NCBI GenBank assembly: GCA_040235375.1 | Contig: JBECKQ010000152.1 | Location: 1-15,752, forward strand | Direction: 5' to 3' | DNA length: 15,752 nt | Origin: JBECKQ01 sp040235375 | GTDB taxonomy: Bacteria > Planctomycetota > Phycisphaerae > UBA1845 | Notes under the pieces: generated by a model | Told to the model about the DNA's origin: nothing | The model's input: only the letters and a program-made list of their open reading frames with translations | Database searches by the model: none | Part shown: piece after piece, positions 1 through 9,700 of the stretch | Layout of the letters: each line of letters opens with the position of its first letter | Numbering within the stretch: position 1 is the first letter of the stretch | Made by a program: the position numbers and the translations under genes

Positions 1-254
1 CACATCACCATGGCGCCGCCGTGCAGATAAAGGATGGCTCGCTCCATGCCGGCGGCGGGCGCGCCCACCCATTCGGCGGCGACGCCTCCCGCCACAACCG
101 GGCGGATTTCCGTTCCGGCCGGTATCCGCTGGTTCCGGATGATGAACGCGTCGAGCTTGCGCAACTCGGAAACCGAGCCGGCCGCGCGCTTGAATTTCGG
201 GGTCACGAGGTGCCTGATCAGCAGGCGCGTGAGGCAACTCCGCAGACTGGCCAT
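1..254 (-). CDS. Alpha/beta hydrolase (HSL-type esterase family), N-terminal part
   Basis: Reading the minus strand from an ATG at 254 gives 84 open codons running off the left edge. The protein starts MASLRSCLTRLLIRHLVTPK, continues with a basic cap-like stretch, and reaches AILYLHGGAMVM at the edge. LYLHGGA is the HGG(G/A) oxyanion-hole motif of hormone-sensitive-lipase-type alpha/beta hydrolases, preceded by the usual beta strand. In that family an 80-residue N-terminal cap before HGGG is normal, so this start fits. A GGGAG ribosome site lies 10 bases upstream (265-269). The GxSxG nucleophile and the Asp/His residues would lie outside the window and cannot be checked. The likely role is hydrolysis of a carboxyl ester; the substrate is unknown. 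It lies downstream of the kinase on the same strand but over 400 bases away, so it is probably transcribed separately. Confidence 0.72.
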   Translation of the reverse strand, partial: MASLRSCLTRLLIRHLVTPKFKRAAGSVSELRKLDAFIIRNQRIPAGTEIRPVVAGGVAAEWVGAPAAGMERAILYLHGGAMVM

Positions 255-682
255 CGCTGTTGCGCTCCCACTGGCGTCTTGAAATGCGCGCGACCAGCTT
301 ATGCAGCTCTTCGCGACGGAGAGAAAGCGGCCTCGAGAAGCCCGTCCTCACTGAAGCCGGGGGCCGCACGTCGCGACGCCCGCTTTCGTTTCTTGAAGGC
401 ACAGGTCGATATACCCCGTCGCAAGTCCGGTGGCAACCGGCGTCATACCGCGTCCGGACGACCGCTGCGGCTCCCGGCCATCGGCCAGGAGCTTGACCGC
501 GACGTCGCCGACGCGATCGGCATCGTCACACCGCAGACGCAGTCTCGGTGGCAATCGAGCTTCAAGGACGTCGGTACTCAGTACGGATGGGACGACCGCG
601 ATGAGTGGACAGGAGTGCGTGGACCGGTGGGCGATCTGCGTTGGGCCCAGGTTGACCACAAAGCCGGTGAGCGGGGCGTTGC
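255..682. other. Gene-poor stretch between hydrolase and kinase
   Basis: I find no confident gene here. The minus strand has an open frame (about 348-680) whose middle part, around CDDADRVGDVAVKLLADG and GLATGYIDLCLQ, has GC-rich third positions and reads like protein. It overlaps the kinase 3' end, has no recognisable family and no ribosome site. It could be a relic or chance. It ends in a TGA in the same frame as the hydrolase. No convincing terminator hairpin follows the kinase stop. Confidence 0.4.
265..269 (-). promoter_or_regulatory. Ribosome binding site of the alpha/beta hydrolase
   Basis: Minus-strand GGGAG, 10 bases before the ATG at 254. It supports that ATG as the start, although the same frame stays open further upstream to a TGA near 350. 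Confidence 0.5.
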
Positions 683-3166
683 TCACTGCTCCTGTCGAGC
701 GAGCATGGACCGGTAGTGCTCTGCCCGGTCGGGTTTTCCCCACCGTTCGTAGAGGCGCACCAGGGCCTCCAATTGGGCACTTTCCATCTTCTGGCCGGAT
801 TCGCCGCCGGCGAGCAGGTGCGATTCCGCGTCCTGGAAGTCACCCGTTTCGATCAGGCACTCGCCCAGGGCGTGTCGGGCGCGGAGCATCATGGGGCTGT
901 CCGCATTCTGGTGGCGAGACAGCGTGTCGATGGCCTTCTGCAGCCAGACGCCGGCCTGCTCGTAGTCGGATGCATCATGCAGCATCAGGCCGTACTGCAA
1001 GAGACTCGCGCCGACGAAGTGATGATCCGGCTCGTAGACGGACTGGTAGCGCTCGATCGCTTCCTCCAAGAGGGGCGATGCCGCAGCGCGATCGCCCAGG
1101 CGCCAACGCAGGCAGCCGAGATCCCAGGTGGCCCGGGCGTACTCTGGCGTATTCCGCCCGAGTACAGCCTGACCAATGTCCCGTGCCGCCTGATAATCGG
1201 CTGCGGCGCGCTCGTCCTGTCCCTCGTACTCGAAGACTTTGGCCCGGTCGGTGAGGAGCGCCGCCAGATGCGGATGCTCGTTACCATATACCTCGCGCTG
1301 TAACTGAATCGCCTCCGTGAGCAATGCTTCGGCCTGTTCGAAGGCCTGCCGATTCAACTGCACAAGGCCGAGCCTGGCCAGCACGTCGATCAGCAACGTA
1401 CGGTCATTGCTGTTTCGTTGTCGCAGCAGGCTGAGGGCTTCTTCCAGGATGTCTCGAGCGCGATCCAGGCGGCGCTGAACCAGGTGCACAACACCCTTCA
1501 TCAGCAGAGTCTCGATGACGGGATCGGCATCCGGTGCCATGCTCGCGAGATAAATCGTGCGCGCTTCGTCAAGGTGGGCCAGGGCCTCATCAAAACGGAA
1601 CTGCGCCTGCCTCAGATCGGCGAGCTGCACGAGGCAGTCGGCGACGGGGACCGATTGCGCCCCCAGCTCCCGCCGGTACGTATCGAGCGCTTCCAGAAGC
1701 AGGCGCTCGCCCTCCGAGTAGTCACGACGCTCGAGGCGGACGCGGGCCAGTCCGGTGAGCACGTCAGCGACCTCGGCGCTGCCCCGGCCGACGAGGGGCA
1801 CTTTCAAATCCAAGGCACGCTGCAGATTCTGTTCCGCCTCCTCGAGGTGCCCCAACGACAAATACGCCAGACCGATGGACTGACGGACTTCGGCCTCGAT
1901 CTCAGGGTGGCCGGCGAATCGGTCCTGGATGCTCCGCGTAGCGGCATCGAGCAGCTCGCGAACCGTCAATGACGGGCGGCCGCGGATGTTGGGGTCCGCC
2001 TGGCTCAACATGCCGGTCATGAAATCGCGCACCGCGTCGCTCTTCGCGGCTTCCATCCGCGCTTCTTCGAGATTCTGCCGGGCCATCCGTTCGGCCGAAG
2101 TGGCGCGCTGGTAGAGGAAAGACATGGTCACGGCGAATCCGACGATCATCAGGAACAGCAGGCTCGCCAGCCCCGCCGCACCGGGGTGGCGGGCGATGAG
2201 CTTGCGGAGCACGTAGCCGGTGCGGTCTCTCTTGGCATTGATCGGCTTGCCGGCCAGAAAGCAACGCAGATCCTCCGCCAGGTCGCCCGGCGTCTGGTAG
2301 CGTCGGGCCGGTTCCTTCGCGAGGCAACGCAGCACGATCGTGCTGACATCGTCGGGAAGGTCAGGACGCAGTTGTCGGGGCGGCGTCGGCGATGCGACGG
2401 AGATCGCCTCGAAGATCTCGCGGAAGGTCCGGTGCTGAGGATAGGGCCGTAGACCGGTCAGGAGTTGGTAGAGGATGACGCCGAGCGAGTAGACGTCGGT
2501 GCGCGAATCCACCCGATCCGGTTGCAGGTCCAGTTGCTCCGGGCTCGCCCAGGCCAGTGACCCCAGAAACTCGCCCGTCTGGCTGAAACTGGGGCCGCTG
2601 ACGTCAGCGATATTGCTCTCGACCAGCTTGGCCAAACCGAAATCCAGTATGTGAGGGTTGCCCTCGGGGTCGATCACGATGTTGCCCGGTTTCAGGTCGC
2701 GGTGGATGATGCCGCGCTGGTGAGCGTGCTGCACGGCGTCTGCGATCCTCGCGACGAGAGCGAGTATCTCGCGCAGGCTGCGCGCCTCGCGGACCGCGGG
2801 ATCACCAATGGGCACGCCTTCCACGTACTCCATCGCATAGTAGCAGAGGCCGTCCGCGGTCGTTCCCCGATCGTAGACGCTTACGATGTCGGGATGTCTC
2901 AGCCGGGCGACCGCGTCAAACTCCCGCTCGAAGCGCAGCCGGTTCGATTCCGATGCGAGGGTGCCCTCAAGCAGCACCTTGATCGCGACGGTGCGACCGG
3001 TCGCCCGGTGGAGCGCCCGGTAGATCACGCCTTGTCCGCCGCGCTGAATCTGCAGAAGGTGCTCATAACCTGGAATGTGCGGAGCACGGCCCCAGTGTGG
3101 GCTGGCATTGCGCAGGCAGTCCACCAAGGAGGCATCGTCAGCATACCAAGCAGGATGATCAGACAT
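683..3166 (-). CDS. Membrane-anchored Ser/Thr protein kinase with TPR sensor domain
   Basis: 827 residues. The N-terminal Hanks-type kinase domain spans about 34-305: nucleotide loop QRGGQGVIYRA at 41-51, ATP-binding Lys63 in VAIKVLL, catalytic HRDLKPGN at 155-162 (Asp157), DFG at 175-177, SPE at 208-210, and DVYSLGVILYQLLTG near 224-238. A single hydrophobic segment at about 330-352 should cross the inner membrane. The rest (about 400-820) is a run of TPR helices that would face the other side of the membrane or bind partners. The first Gly of the canonical GxGxxG loop is Gln41, while the other loop glycines and catalytic residues are intact, so activity is expected. The ATG is 14 bases after the sigma-factor stop, and its AAGGG ribosome site (3177-3181) touches that stop, so the two genes are co-transcribed and probably translationally coupled. 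The signal and substrates are unknown. Confidence 0.93.
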   Translation of the reverse strand: MSDHPAWYADDASLVDCLRNASPHWGRAPHIPGYEHLLQIQRGGQGVIYRALHRATGRTVAIKVLLEGTLASESNRLRFEREFDAVARLRHPDIVSVYDRGTTADGLCYYAMEYVEGVPIGDPAVREARSLREILALVARIADAVQHAHQRGIIHRDLKPGNIVIDPEGNPHILDFGLAKLVESNIADVSGPSFSQTGEFLGSLAWASPEQLDLQPDRVDSRTDVYSLGVILYQLLTGLRPYPQHRTFREIFEAISVASPTPPRQLRPDLPDDVSTIVLRCLAKEPARRYQTPGDLAEDLRCFLAGKPINAKRDRTGYVLRKLIARHPGAAGLASLLFLMIVGFAVTMSFLYQRATSAERMARQNLEEARMEAAKSDAVRDFMTGMLSQADPNIRGRPSLTVRELLDAATRSIQDRFAGHPEIEAEVRQSIGLAYLSLGHLEEAEQNLQRALDLKVPLVGRGSAEVADVLTGLARVRLERRDYSEGERLLLEALDTYRRELGAQSVPVADCLVQLADLRQAQFRFDEALAHLDEARTIYLASMAPDADPVIETLLMKGVVHLVQRRLDRARDILEEALSLLRQRNSNDRTLLIDVLARLGLVQLNRQAFEQAEALLTEAIQLQREVYGNEHPHLAALLTDRAKVFEYEGQDERAAADYQAARDIGQAVLGRNTPEYARATWDLGCLRWRLGDRAAASPLLEEAIERYQSVYEPDHHFVGASLLQYGLMLHDASDYEQAGVWLQKAIDTLSRHQNADSPMMLRARHALGECLIETGDFQDAESHLLAGGESGQKMESAQLEALVRLYERWGKPDRAEHYRSMLARQEQ

Positions 3167-3180
3167 GCCTCGGTCGCCCT

Positions 3181-3780
3181 TCAGCCTTCAGCCTCGACCT
3201 GTTCGGCGATCACCTCACTGAGTCGCTTAAGGATCCGCGTCTTGGCCTGATAGACCTGATCCACGGTAATGCCCAGTAGTGCCGCCACCTCCCGCGCGTT
3301 CCGCCCTTCCACCGCGTAGCGGATGAAGGCGAGGCGATTGGTTTCGCTGAATTCCGCCTCGACGCGACTCATCGCCCGCCGGACGTGGTGATACTGCCAT
3401 TCGCGCTCCCACCGCGATTCGTCGGCGGCCTCGTCCTGGAAGTCGGTGGCGGCGCCGCTGTCGATAGGTCCTTGCCCGCGATCGCGTCGATTCTGACGAA
3501 CTCGCTTGAAAACCGCCCGCAGGGCGAGCGTCTTCAAGTAAGAGCGGAACATGCCCTTGTGGGGATCGTACTTGAAGTCGTCCATCTGCGTGCTCAGGGC
3601 CAGCAGCACTTCCTGGGCCACGTCGTCGCAGTCGGCCGGCTGAAGCTGGTAGCGGCGAGCGAAGCCGCGGAGGAGGGCGCCGTAGCGATCGTGGAAGTCC
3701 TGCCACGCCTGGACGTCCATGCGATCAGAGAGCCGCTCGAGGAGTGTCACGTGTGTGCTGGGGGCCATCGTCACCGCCAT
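3181..3780 (-). CDS. ECF-type RNA polymerase sigma factor
   Basis: 199 residues from the ATG at 3780. Region 2 is at about 27-97, with the core-binding segment DCDDVAQEVLLALSTQMDDF and then GMFRSYLKTLALRAVFKRVR for -10 recognition. Region 4 is at about 134-191, with an HTH that reads GRNAREVAALLGITVDQVYQ followed by AKTRILKRL. There is no region 1.1 or region 3, as expected for ECF factors. The frame is open to a TTG at 3807, and a second ATG at 3768 gives the common planctomycete opening APSTHVTLLERLSD; no start has a clear ribosome site, so the N-terminus is uncertain by about 13 residues. Groups of ECF factors genetically linked to Ser/Thr kinases are known in Planctomycetes. Regulation by the downstream kinase, perhaps by phosphorylation, is inference. 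No anti-sigma factor gene is seen. Confidence 0.92.
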   Translation of the reverse strand: MAVTMAPSTHVTLLERLSDRMDVQAWQDFHDRYGALLRGFARRYQLQPADCDDVAQEVLLALSTQMDDFKYDPHKGMFRSYLKTLALRAVFKRVRQNRRDRGQGPIDSGAATDFQDEAADESRWEREWQYHHVRRAMSRVEAEFSETNRLAFIRYAVEGRNAREVAALLGITVDQVYQAKTRILKRLSEVIAEQVEAEG

Positions 3781-3995
3781 TCTACGCTCACAATCGGGGC
3801 CAGCCAAAAAAACCGGCCCGTTCCGTCAGATCTTGCCCGTGTCGGGTAAGGACTCACGGGGGGAAGTTTGACAATCACCAGTTGTTGACTCGGCGCCGTC
3901 GGATTCGCGCCCCATGGCCCCGCCAGCTAGTTGGTCGTCTTGCGGCCCGAGTCCTTGCAATCAGGACGACTGACGCCCACTCCAGGAGCAAGAAG
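3781..3995. other. Divergent intergenic region (sigma factor / LVIVD protein)
   Basis: This 215-base gap should hold the start sites of both divergent units. A TTGACA hexamer occurs on the plus strand at about 3868-3873, but no matching -10 box lies 16-18 bases downstream. An ECF-type promoter cannot be recognised from one copy. A run of seven T's (minus strand) precedes the sigma gene. Confidence 0.4.
3984..3988 (+). promoter_or_regulatory. Ribosome binding site deciding the LVIVD protein start
   Basis: AGGAG seven bases before the ATG at 3996. It sets the start there, where a signal peptide begins, although the frame is open further upstream to 3744. Confidence 0.75.
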
Positions 3996-6131
3996 ATGCA
4001 TCGCTCAATCACCGCTTCGTGTGTGCTGGCCTGTCTTGGCACAGTCCTGTCCCGCGTGCCGACCGCTGCAGGTTCGGAAACTCTGTGCGTCCTGGGCGAC
4101 TGGCCATTCGGTCCGGCATCCGAGATCGCCCTCGATCCCGTACAGGGGCGGGCGTTCTTCCAATCGGGCCGCCGAATCGTCACCATCGACATAAGCGATC
4201 CGAGCGACCTGCACGTGACCTCGACGGCCATCGAGCCGGCCGCTCGCGCCGAGGACCTCTTCTGCGACCCGAGCACGCAGCGCCTCTATATGGCTGTCCC
4301 CGAGCTGGGTCTGGAGACCTGGGACGTGGCCGACTCGCTGGCACCGGCTCGACTCAGCATTGTCCAGCCATATTACTACGACGTGGAAGCTCCCGTCCTG
4401 GGCGTGGTAGCGCGAGGCGACAACGCTTACGTGACCACCACCTTCCGCGGCGTGACGCGTATCGACGTCACCGATCCGGAGATTCCGGTGGTGCGCGAGG
4501 GGACCTACCTTTGCGGGACTCCCCCGGAACCTCAGGGCTGCAACGGGAGCCTCAATGACCTCGTGTTCGCGGAGGATGGCGTTCTATACGCCACCAGCAG
4601 TTCGAACAAGGCCCGCATGAACATCGAACCGGACGGCACCATCGGGCCCCTTGAAACGCACGACGTCTACCCAGGTGGGGGTGACGACATCTTCATCGGT
4701 GACGGTACCGCCTTTCTCATTCGGTTTTCCCTGGGCCTGCAGGTCTACGACATTGCCTCCAGTTTTCCCCGCTTCGTGTTCGCCGACGAGGATGCGCGGT
4801 TGACGTACGGCGTTGCCACCTTCGGCACGCTGGCTTACGTCGCGACGGGCAGCCCGGATGGCTTGGTGGTGATGGACTTCTCCGATCCGTACAACCTGAC
4901 CGATGTCGCGAAGTTACCGACGGTGCACGGTAGCGCCATCCAACGCCTGGGCACGACGCTGTATCTGGTGGGTTTCGGCGGTCTCACCACTCTGGACATC
5001 TCCCTGCCGGACAGCCCCATGTTCCTTGACCAGATCGGCACGCAGGGCTTCTATGCCGACCAGGCCGTCGTAGCAGGGTCTTACGCGTTTACGACGGGCG
5101 GGGACGTGAACGTGCTTGATATCAGCGACCCAACGCAACCCGCTCCCGCCGGCCGCTTTGTCACGCAGCAGTACGCCAACGGGCTGAACTTGGATGGGAA
5201 CCTTCTCTTTGTCGTCGAACAGGCTCTATCGGACAGTGGAACGGCGGTCACGGTTCTCGACGTGACCGATCCGGCGGCTCCGGCCCAGGTCTCACGGTTC
5301 ACCGGTGTCGAGGGGCCGGCCGCCGTAGTGGCCCGCAATGGCCTGCTTTTCGTGGCGGAATACCCGATCTATCCGGAGACCACCGGCGGGCTGCGGGTGA
5401 TCGACTACACAAATCCGTCCGCCCTCCAGGAAGCGGGCTACGTCCCGCTTGCGACTTCTGAGGAGGGCATTTCCCTTGAGGTGGTCGGCGACTACGCCTA
5501 CGTCGGCATCAACATCTTCAACTCGCCGCAGCCGGACGGCATCCGCGTGATTGACGTGAGCGACCCCAGCCATCCGCAGCGACTCGGATTCGTGGCGGCC
5601 CCGGGTCCGAACTTCCCCAAAGACCTCGCGTCATCCGGCGGACTGCTGTACGCCGCGTTTTTCGAGGACGGCGTCGTCGCGTATGACTTGGCCACGCCGG
5701 CAACACCAGTGCAGGTCGGCCGGTACTACACCGCGGACTACAGCGCCTTCCGCCTGAAGTCGGCGGGAAGAACTGTGTACGTAGCTGGGAGCGAAGTGCG
5801 TGTCCTCGACCTGACCGATCCCGCCCAGCCGGTCGTAGTGGCCACAGAACCCACGCCCCGGTTTGCTTCCGGTGACGTGGCTCTGGACCAAGATCGGGTG
5901 GTGGCGGTTCTCGGCGATCTTGGAGCAAGAATCTTCGGCGCGTGCGGCCCTCTGTCCGGTGACTTGGACGGCGACGGCGATATCGACCTCGACGACTCCG
6001 GCATCTTCGCCGGTTGCCTGAACGGCCCTGCGATCGCCTATCCGGGCGGGTGTCAGGAGGCAGACTTCAATGGCGACGGCTACGTAGACATGCACGACTT
6101 TGCGGAGCTTCAGGTGCTATTTGAACCGTGA
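3996..6131 (+). CDS. Secreted LVIVD-repeat protein with C-terminal dockerin-like domain
   Basis: 711 residues. The start MHRSITASCVLACLGTVLS is a signal peptide, with cleavage likely near residue 25 (PTAAG). From about 30 to 650 the protein repeats a unit of roughly 45-50 residues whose core is V-x-V-hydrophobic-D-(I/V)-S/T-D-P-x-x-P, for example VNVLDISDPTQPAPAGRF, VTVLDVTDPAAPAQVSRF and IRVIDVSDPSHPQRLGFV. I count about twelve copies. These are LVIVD repeats, expected to form beta-propeller blades. The last ~57 residues carry two EF-hand-like calcium loops, DLDGDGDIDLDD and DFNGDGYVDMHD, the dockerin-like pair common at the C-terminus of secreted planctomycete proteins. No enzyme motif is seen. 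A binding or structural role outside the cytoplasm is likely. It is monocistronic, with over 600 bases before the next gene. Confidence 0.88.
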   Translation: MHRSITASCVLACLGTVLSRVPTAAGSETLCVLGDWPFGPASEIALDPVQGRAFFQSGRRIVTIDISDPSDLHVTSTAIEPAARAEDLFCDPSTQRLYMAVPELGLETWDVADSLAPARLSIVQPYYYDVEAPVLGVVARGDNAYVTTTFRGVTRIDVTDPEIPVVREGTYLCGTPPEPQGCNGSLNDLVFAEDGVLYATSSSNKARMNIEPDGTIGPLETHDVYPGGGDDIFIGDGTAFLIRFSLGLQVYDIASSFPRFVFADEDARLTYGVATFGTLAYVATGSPDGLVVMDFSDPYNLTDVAKLPTVHGSAIQRLGTTLYLVGFGGLTTLDISLPDSPMFLDQIGTQGFYADQAVVAGSYAFTTGGDVNVLDISDPTQPAPAGRFVTQQYANGLNLDGNLLFVVEQALSDSGTAVTVLDVTDPAAPAQVSRFTGVEGPAAVVARNGLLFVAEYPIYPETTGGLRVIDYTNPSALQEAGYVPLATSEEGISLEVVGDYAYVGINIFNSPQPDGIRVIDVSDPSHPQRLGFVAAPGPNFPKDLASSGGLLYAAFFEDGVVAYDLATPATPVQVGRYYTADYSAFRLKSAGRTVYVAGSEVRVLDLTDPAQPVVVATEPTPRFASGDVALDQDRVVAVLGDLGARIFGACGPLSGDLDGDGDIDLDDSGIFAGCLNGPAIAYPGGCQEADFNGDGYVDMHDFAELQVLFEP

Positions 6132-6733
6132 TCGGTGATGTGGCTCAGTCGGACGTTCTCCCGCGCCTTCATTGCCCCGGGGCGGCGACTCGCTAGCGTA
6201 ACGGGGCCACACCGCGTCCACACGGGGATCAACCTCTGGCCGCGCGCCGGACATCGCCTGAGGGCGAGAATGGACCGCGACCCACGCACCACGTCGTCGG
6301 GGAGCCGCGCCTTCCGAAGAGGAATGCGCCCCAGACCGCCTGCGTCCGCACGAGTTGTCGAAACAAACAATGGCACGATTCTCTCGTGCACCACGCGGTA
6401 TACCTGTATGGTGAACACTTGACGCTCCACCCGCGTCAGTTGGGCCCGGGGCCCGCCGCTTGCCGTTAAGCGACTGACTGCAGGCAATCGGGGTCAACCG
6501 CGATGTGTCGTGCAATTCCGCGCGAGCCTCAGAATGGTCTGCAGCGGAATCGTGGGCTCAAACAACTACGCCGCAGTCGCAAAGGAGTTCGTCGAGTAAA
6601 CACCCCCGTGTACGCAGGAGTGGAGCGCCGAAGGTGCTGCAAAAACCGCTGGCAGTGCAAGTGAGGCGTGCCTTTTGTGCCTGCTCTGATCTCGTTATAC
6701 GATCTCTTATCGGGCGGAAAGAAGGTCCATCAG
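6132..6733. other. Long intergenic region, no gene recognised
   Basis: 602 bases between two plus-strand genes. Short open frames exist on both strands (for example minus 6110-6487), but none has a recognisable motif, ribosome site or consistent codon bias. There is a 10-base palindrome, gccccggggc, near 6174-6183. TATACG at 6696-6701, with TTGTGC 15 bases upstream, is only a weak promoter match for the protease gene. No clear rho-independent terminator follows 6131. Confidence 0.45.
6720..6725 (+). promoter_or_regulatory. Ribosome binding site deciding the protease start
   Basis: AGAAGG eight bases before the ATG at 6734. It favours this ATG over the in-frame GTG at 6668, which would put 22 residues ahead of the signal peptide. 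Confidence 0.65.
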
Positions 6734-9700
6734 ATGAGTCTTGGCAAGTGGTTCATCGGTCGGGCCGTGAGCAAGACCCAACGCGCAGGACGCGTGTGGG
6801 TGGTCGTGATCGCGGCACTCGTGACGTCGGCGGCGATGTTCGTTGGGGTGCAGGCCGCCCACGCCGACCCGGCGGAAGTCGGTCCCCCTGCGGTGTCCGG
6901 CGCCGGCATTGAACGCATTAGCGTGCTGGTGCACCTGGAACGCGGAAAGAGCCGCGCGGCGCTGCGCCAGTTCACGGCGAAGTACGGCGCAGTTGTTAAA
7001 TACGAATACAACCTGCTTCCCGACATGGTGAATCTGCGCGGAGTCCCCAAGAACGCGCTGCGCGCCCTGGAAGCCACGCCGGCCGTCGTCCGTTGGGAGG
7101 AGGATCGCGAGGTGCGGACCTTCCTCAACGACAGTACGCCGCTGATTCGAGCCTTGCCGAGCCAACTCGCCGCTGCGGGCCTGTCCGCTGACGGAGCGGG
7201 CACGCGGGTCTGTGTCGTCGATACGGGAATCGACAGCGACAGCGCGATGTACGCGGATCGCATCGACGTGGCGGCGGGGCGCGACTTCGCCAATGGGGAC
7301 ATGGATCCGGAGGACGACAACGGCCACGGCTCGCACGTGGCCGGTATTGCCGTCGGATCGAATAGCTTTGGGGTTGATTTCGGATGTGTCGGGCCGGAGC
7401 AGTTTCAGGGGGTCGCACCGGAGGCAACCCTGATCGGCGTCAAGGTGCTTAACGCCGGAGGCGTGGGAACGCTGTCCGACGTAATCGCCGGCATTGACTA
7501 CTGCGCCGATCAAAGTCCGACCGGGGGCCGGGCGGACGTAATCAACTTGAGCATCGGCACCGGCATGTTTGAAGGGTCTTGTGACGAAGCGGCCTCCGCC
7601 GCGGCGGCAAATGCGGCCGTTGATGCCGGCGTGGTGGTGGTCGCCGCATCCGGCAATTCGGGGCTGGCTGACGCGATAGCCGAGCCGGCCTGCGGCTCGG
7701 AGGTCATTGCCGTGGGGGCGAGCTTCGATGACACGTATCCAAACTGCGAATTCCCGACGCTGGACACGTTTGCGTTTGCGGCGTGCACGCAGCAGAGTCC
7801 CGCAGTGGATGAAATCGCCTGCTTCAGCAACGGCGGAACCGCGCTTGACGTCGTGGCTCCGGGATGCCTGATTTTCTCGGCGGACTTCTCCAACTCACCG
7901 GAGGGCATCTCCGACCGCTGCGGAACGAGCATGGCGGCACCGCACGTGTCGGGCCTGGCGGCGTTGCTCTTGAGCACCGATCCGACGCTGTCGCCGGCCG
8001 AGGTGCGCCAGCTGATCCGAAACGGAGCGATTGATCTTGGACCTGACGGATTCGACGCCGCTTATGGCCACGGTCGGATTGATGCATTAGGCTCACTCGG
8101 ACTACTCGCCAATCCATGTCAGACGGACGCCGATTGCGACGATAACCTGTTCTGCTCGCGCGACGATGTGTGCGTCGACGGCATCTGCTACCACCGCCAC
8201 GACCCGTGCCCCGGCCAGGTATGCGACGAGGTGAATGACGAATGCATCGGATGTGTCTCCGACGCAGACTGCGATGACGGTGACTACTGCACGATAGACC
8301 GCTGCGTCAACGAGCGCTGCGCATACGAGTTCGTCGAACGTTGTCCGGAGCGTTACGTGGTGACCGATCTCGGGGCGGTGGGCAATCAGAACATCGCCTG
8401 GTCGTTGAATCAGCTCGGGGACGCGGCAGGCTGGTCGGATTTTGTTGACGGACACTCGGAGGGCTTCTTATCGAGCTGCGGAGACATCAGCTACGTCGGG
8501 TTCTCGCCGGGAACGACCCGCAGCGACCTGCTGGCCGTGAACAACCATCGCCAGGCGGTAGGGAAATCCGGGACGACACACGAACCGCAACGGGCGATTC
8601 TGTGGAGCCGGCAGGATGGGTTGCAGACGCTGGGGACGCTCGGTGGGGACAAGTCGTGGGCGGTCAGCATCAACGATACGGCCCAGATCGTGGGGTCATC
8701 GAAGCTTGCAGACAACTTCACCATTCGCCCATTCCTCTGGGAGGCGGGAGTCATGCAGGCCCTGCCGACACTCGGTGGCGACCACGCCGAGGCGGAGTGG
8801 ATCAACAATGCCGCGCAAGTCGTGGGCACGTCCACGATCATCCCGGGCTCCCTGGAGTACTTCGGCTGCATCTGGGAGAACGGCACCGTAACGCAACTCC
8901 CGCCGTTGAACGGCCTGGTCCACAGGCCGCGTTATATCCATGACAATGGAGACATTGCTGGGTTCGTGCGGCTCCAGACAGGAACCGGCTCTATCGTCCG
9001 CGGCGCGGTATGGCGCAATGGCGACCTGCAAACCGTGCTGGGCACTCTGGCGGATGGCACGCCGGCGGAACAGTTCGGAAACAGCTCGGCGTCCGGCGTC
9101 AACGCGGACGGATTCGTTGTGGGCATGAGCATCAACGCTTTGCAAGAGTCCGTGCCCTTCATCTACGTGGGTGAAGAGATGATCCAGCTTGACCAACTGA
9201 TGCCGGACCCGTGGGAGGCTGTGTACATCGGCAACGGCGCCATCAACGACGCCGGACAGATCGTGGTTCGTGCGATTCAAACGGGCGCGGGCGAAACCCG
9301 GGCTCTGCTGCTCAGCCCGATCTTGCGGCCCCTGCCGGGGGATCTCGACGAGAACGGGGCTGTCAACGGGGACGACTTTGCCGACGCCGCAGCGTGCCTC
9401 GGTGGTCCGATTGAACCACTGCCGACTCCGGAGTGCGCGGCGTTCGATTTTGACAGCGACGGCCATGGCGACCTGGAGGACTTCGCGTACTTCCAGCGGC
9501 TATTCACCGGTGGAACAGTTGTGCGTGAGGTCCCGGGGCAGACTTGTCAGGACGGAAGCGACAACGACGCGGACGGGGTCAGTGATTGCGACGATGGGGA
9601 TTGTGCCGCCGACACCGCTTGCAGCCCTTGCCGTTGCGGAACGGGAGGTGATCCGTGCCTCGATGGCAACTGTGGAGATCCAGGCGATTCCTGCCTCGAA

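Noticed and set aside
3868..3873. TTGACA -35 box upstream of the LVIVD gene
   Set aside because: No -10-like hexamer at the right distance.
3744..3995. N-terminal extension of the LVIVD protein
   Set aside because: It would overlap the divergent sigma-factor start and bury the signal peptide; the ATG at 3996 has AGGAG.
6675..6701. TTGTGC / TATACG promoter for the protease
   Set aside because: The spacer is only 15 bases and the match is weak.
6668..6733. GTG start for the protease
   Set aside because: It adds 22 residues ahead of the signal peptide and has no good ribosome site, unlike the ATG at 6734.
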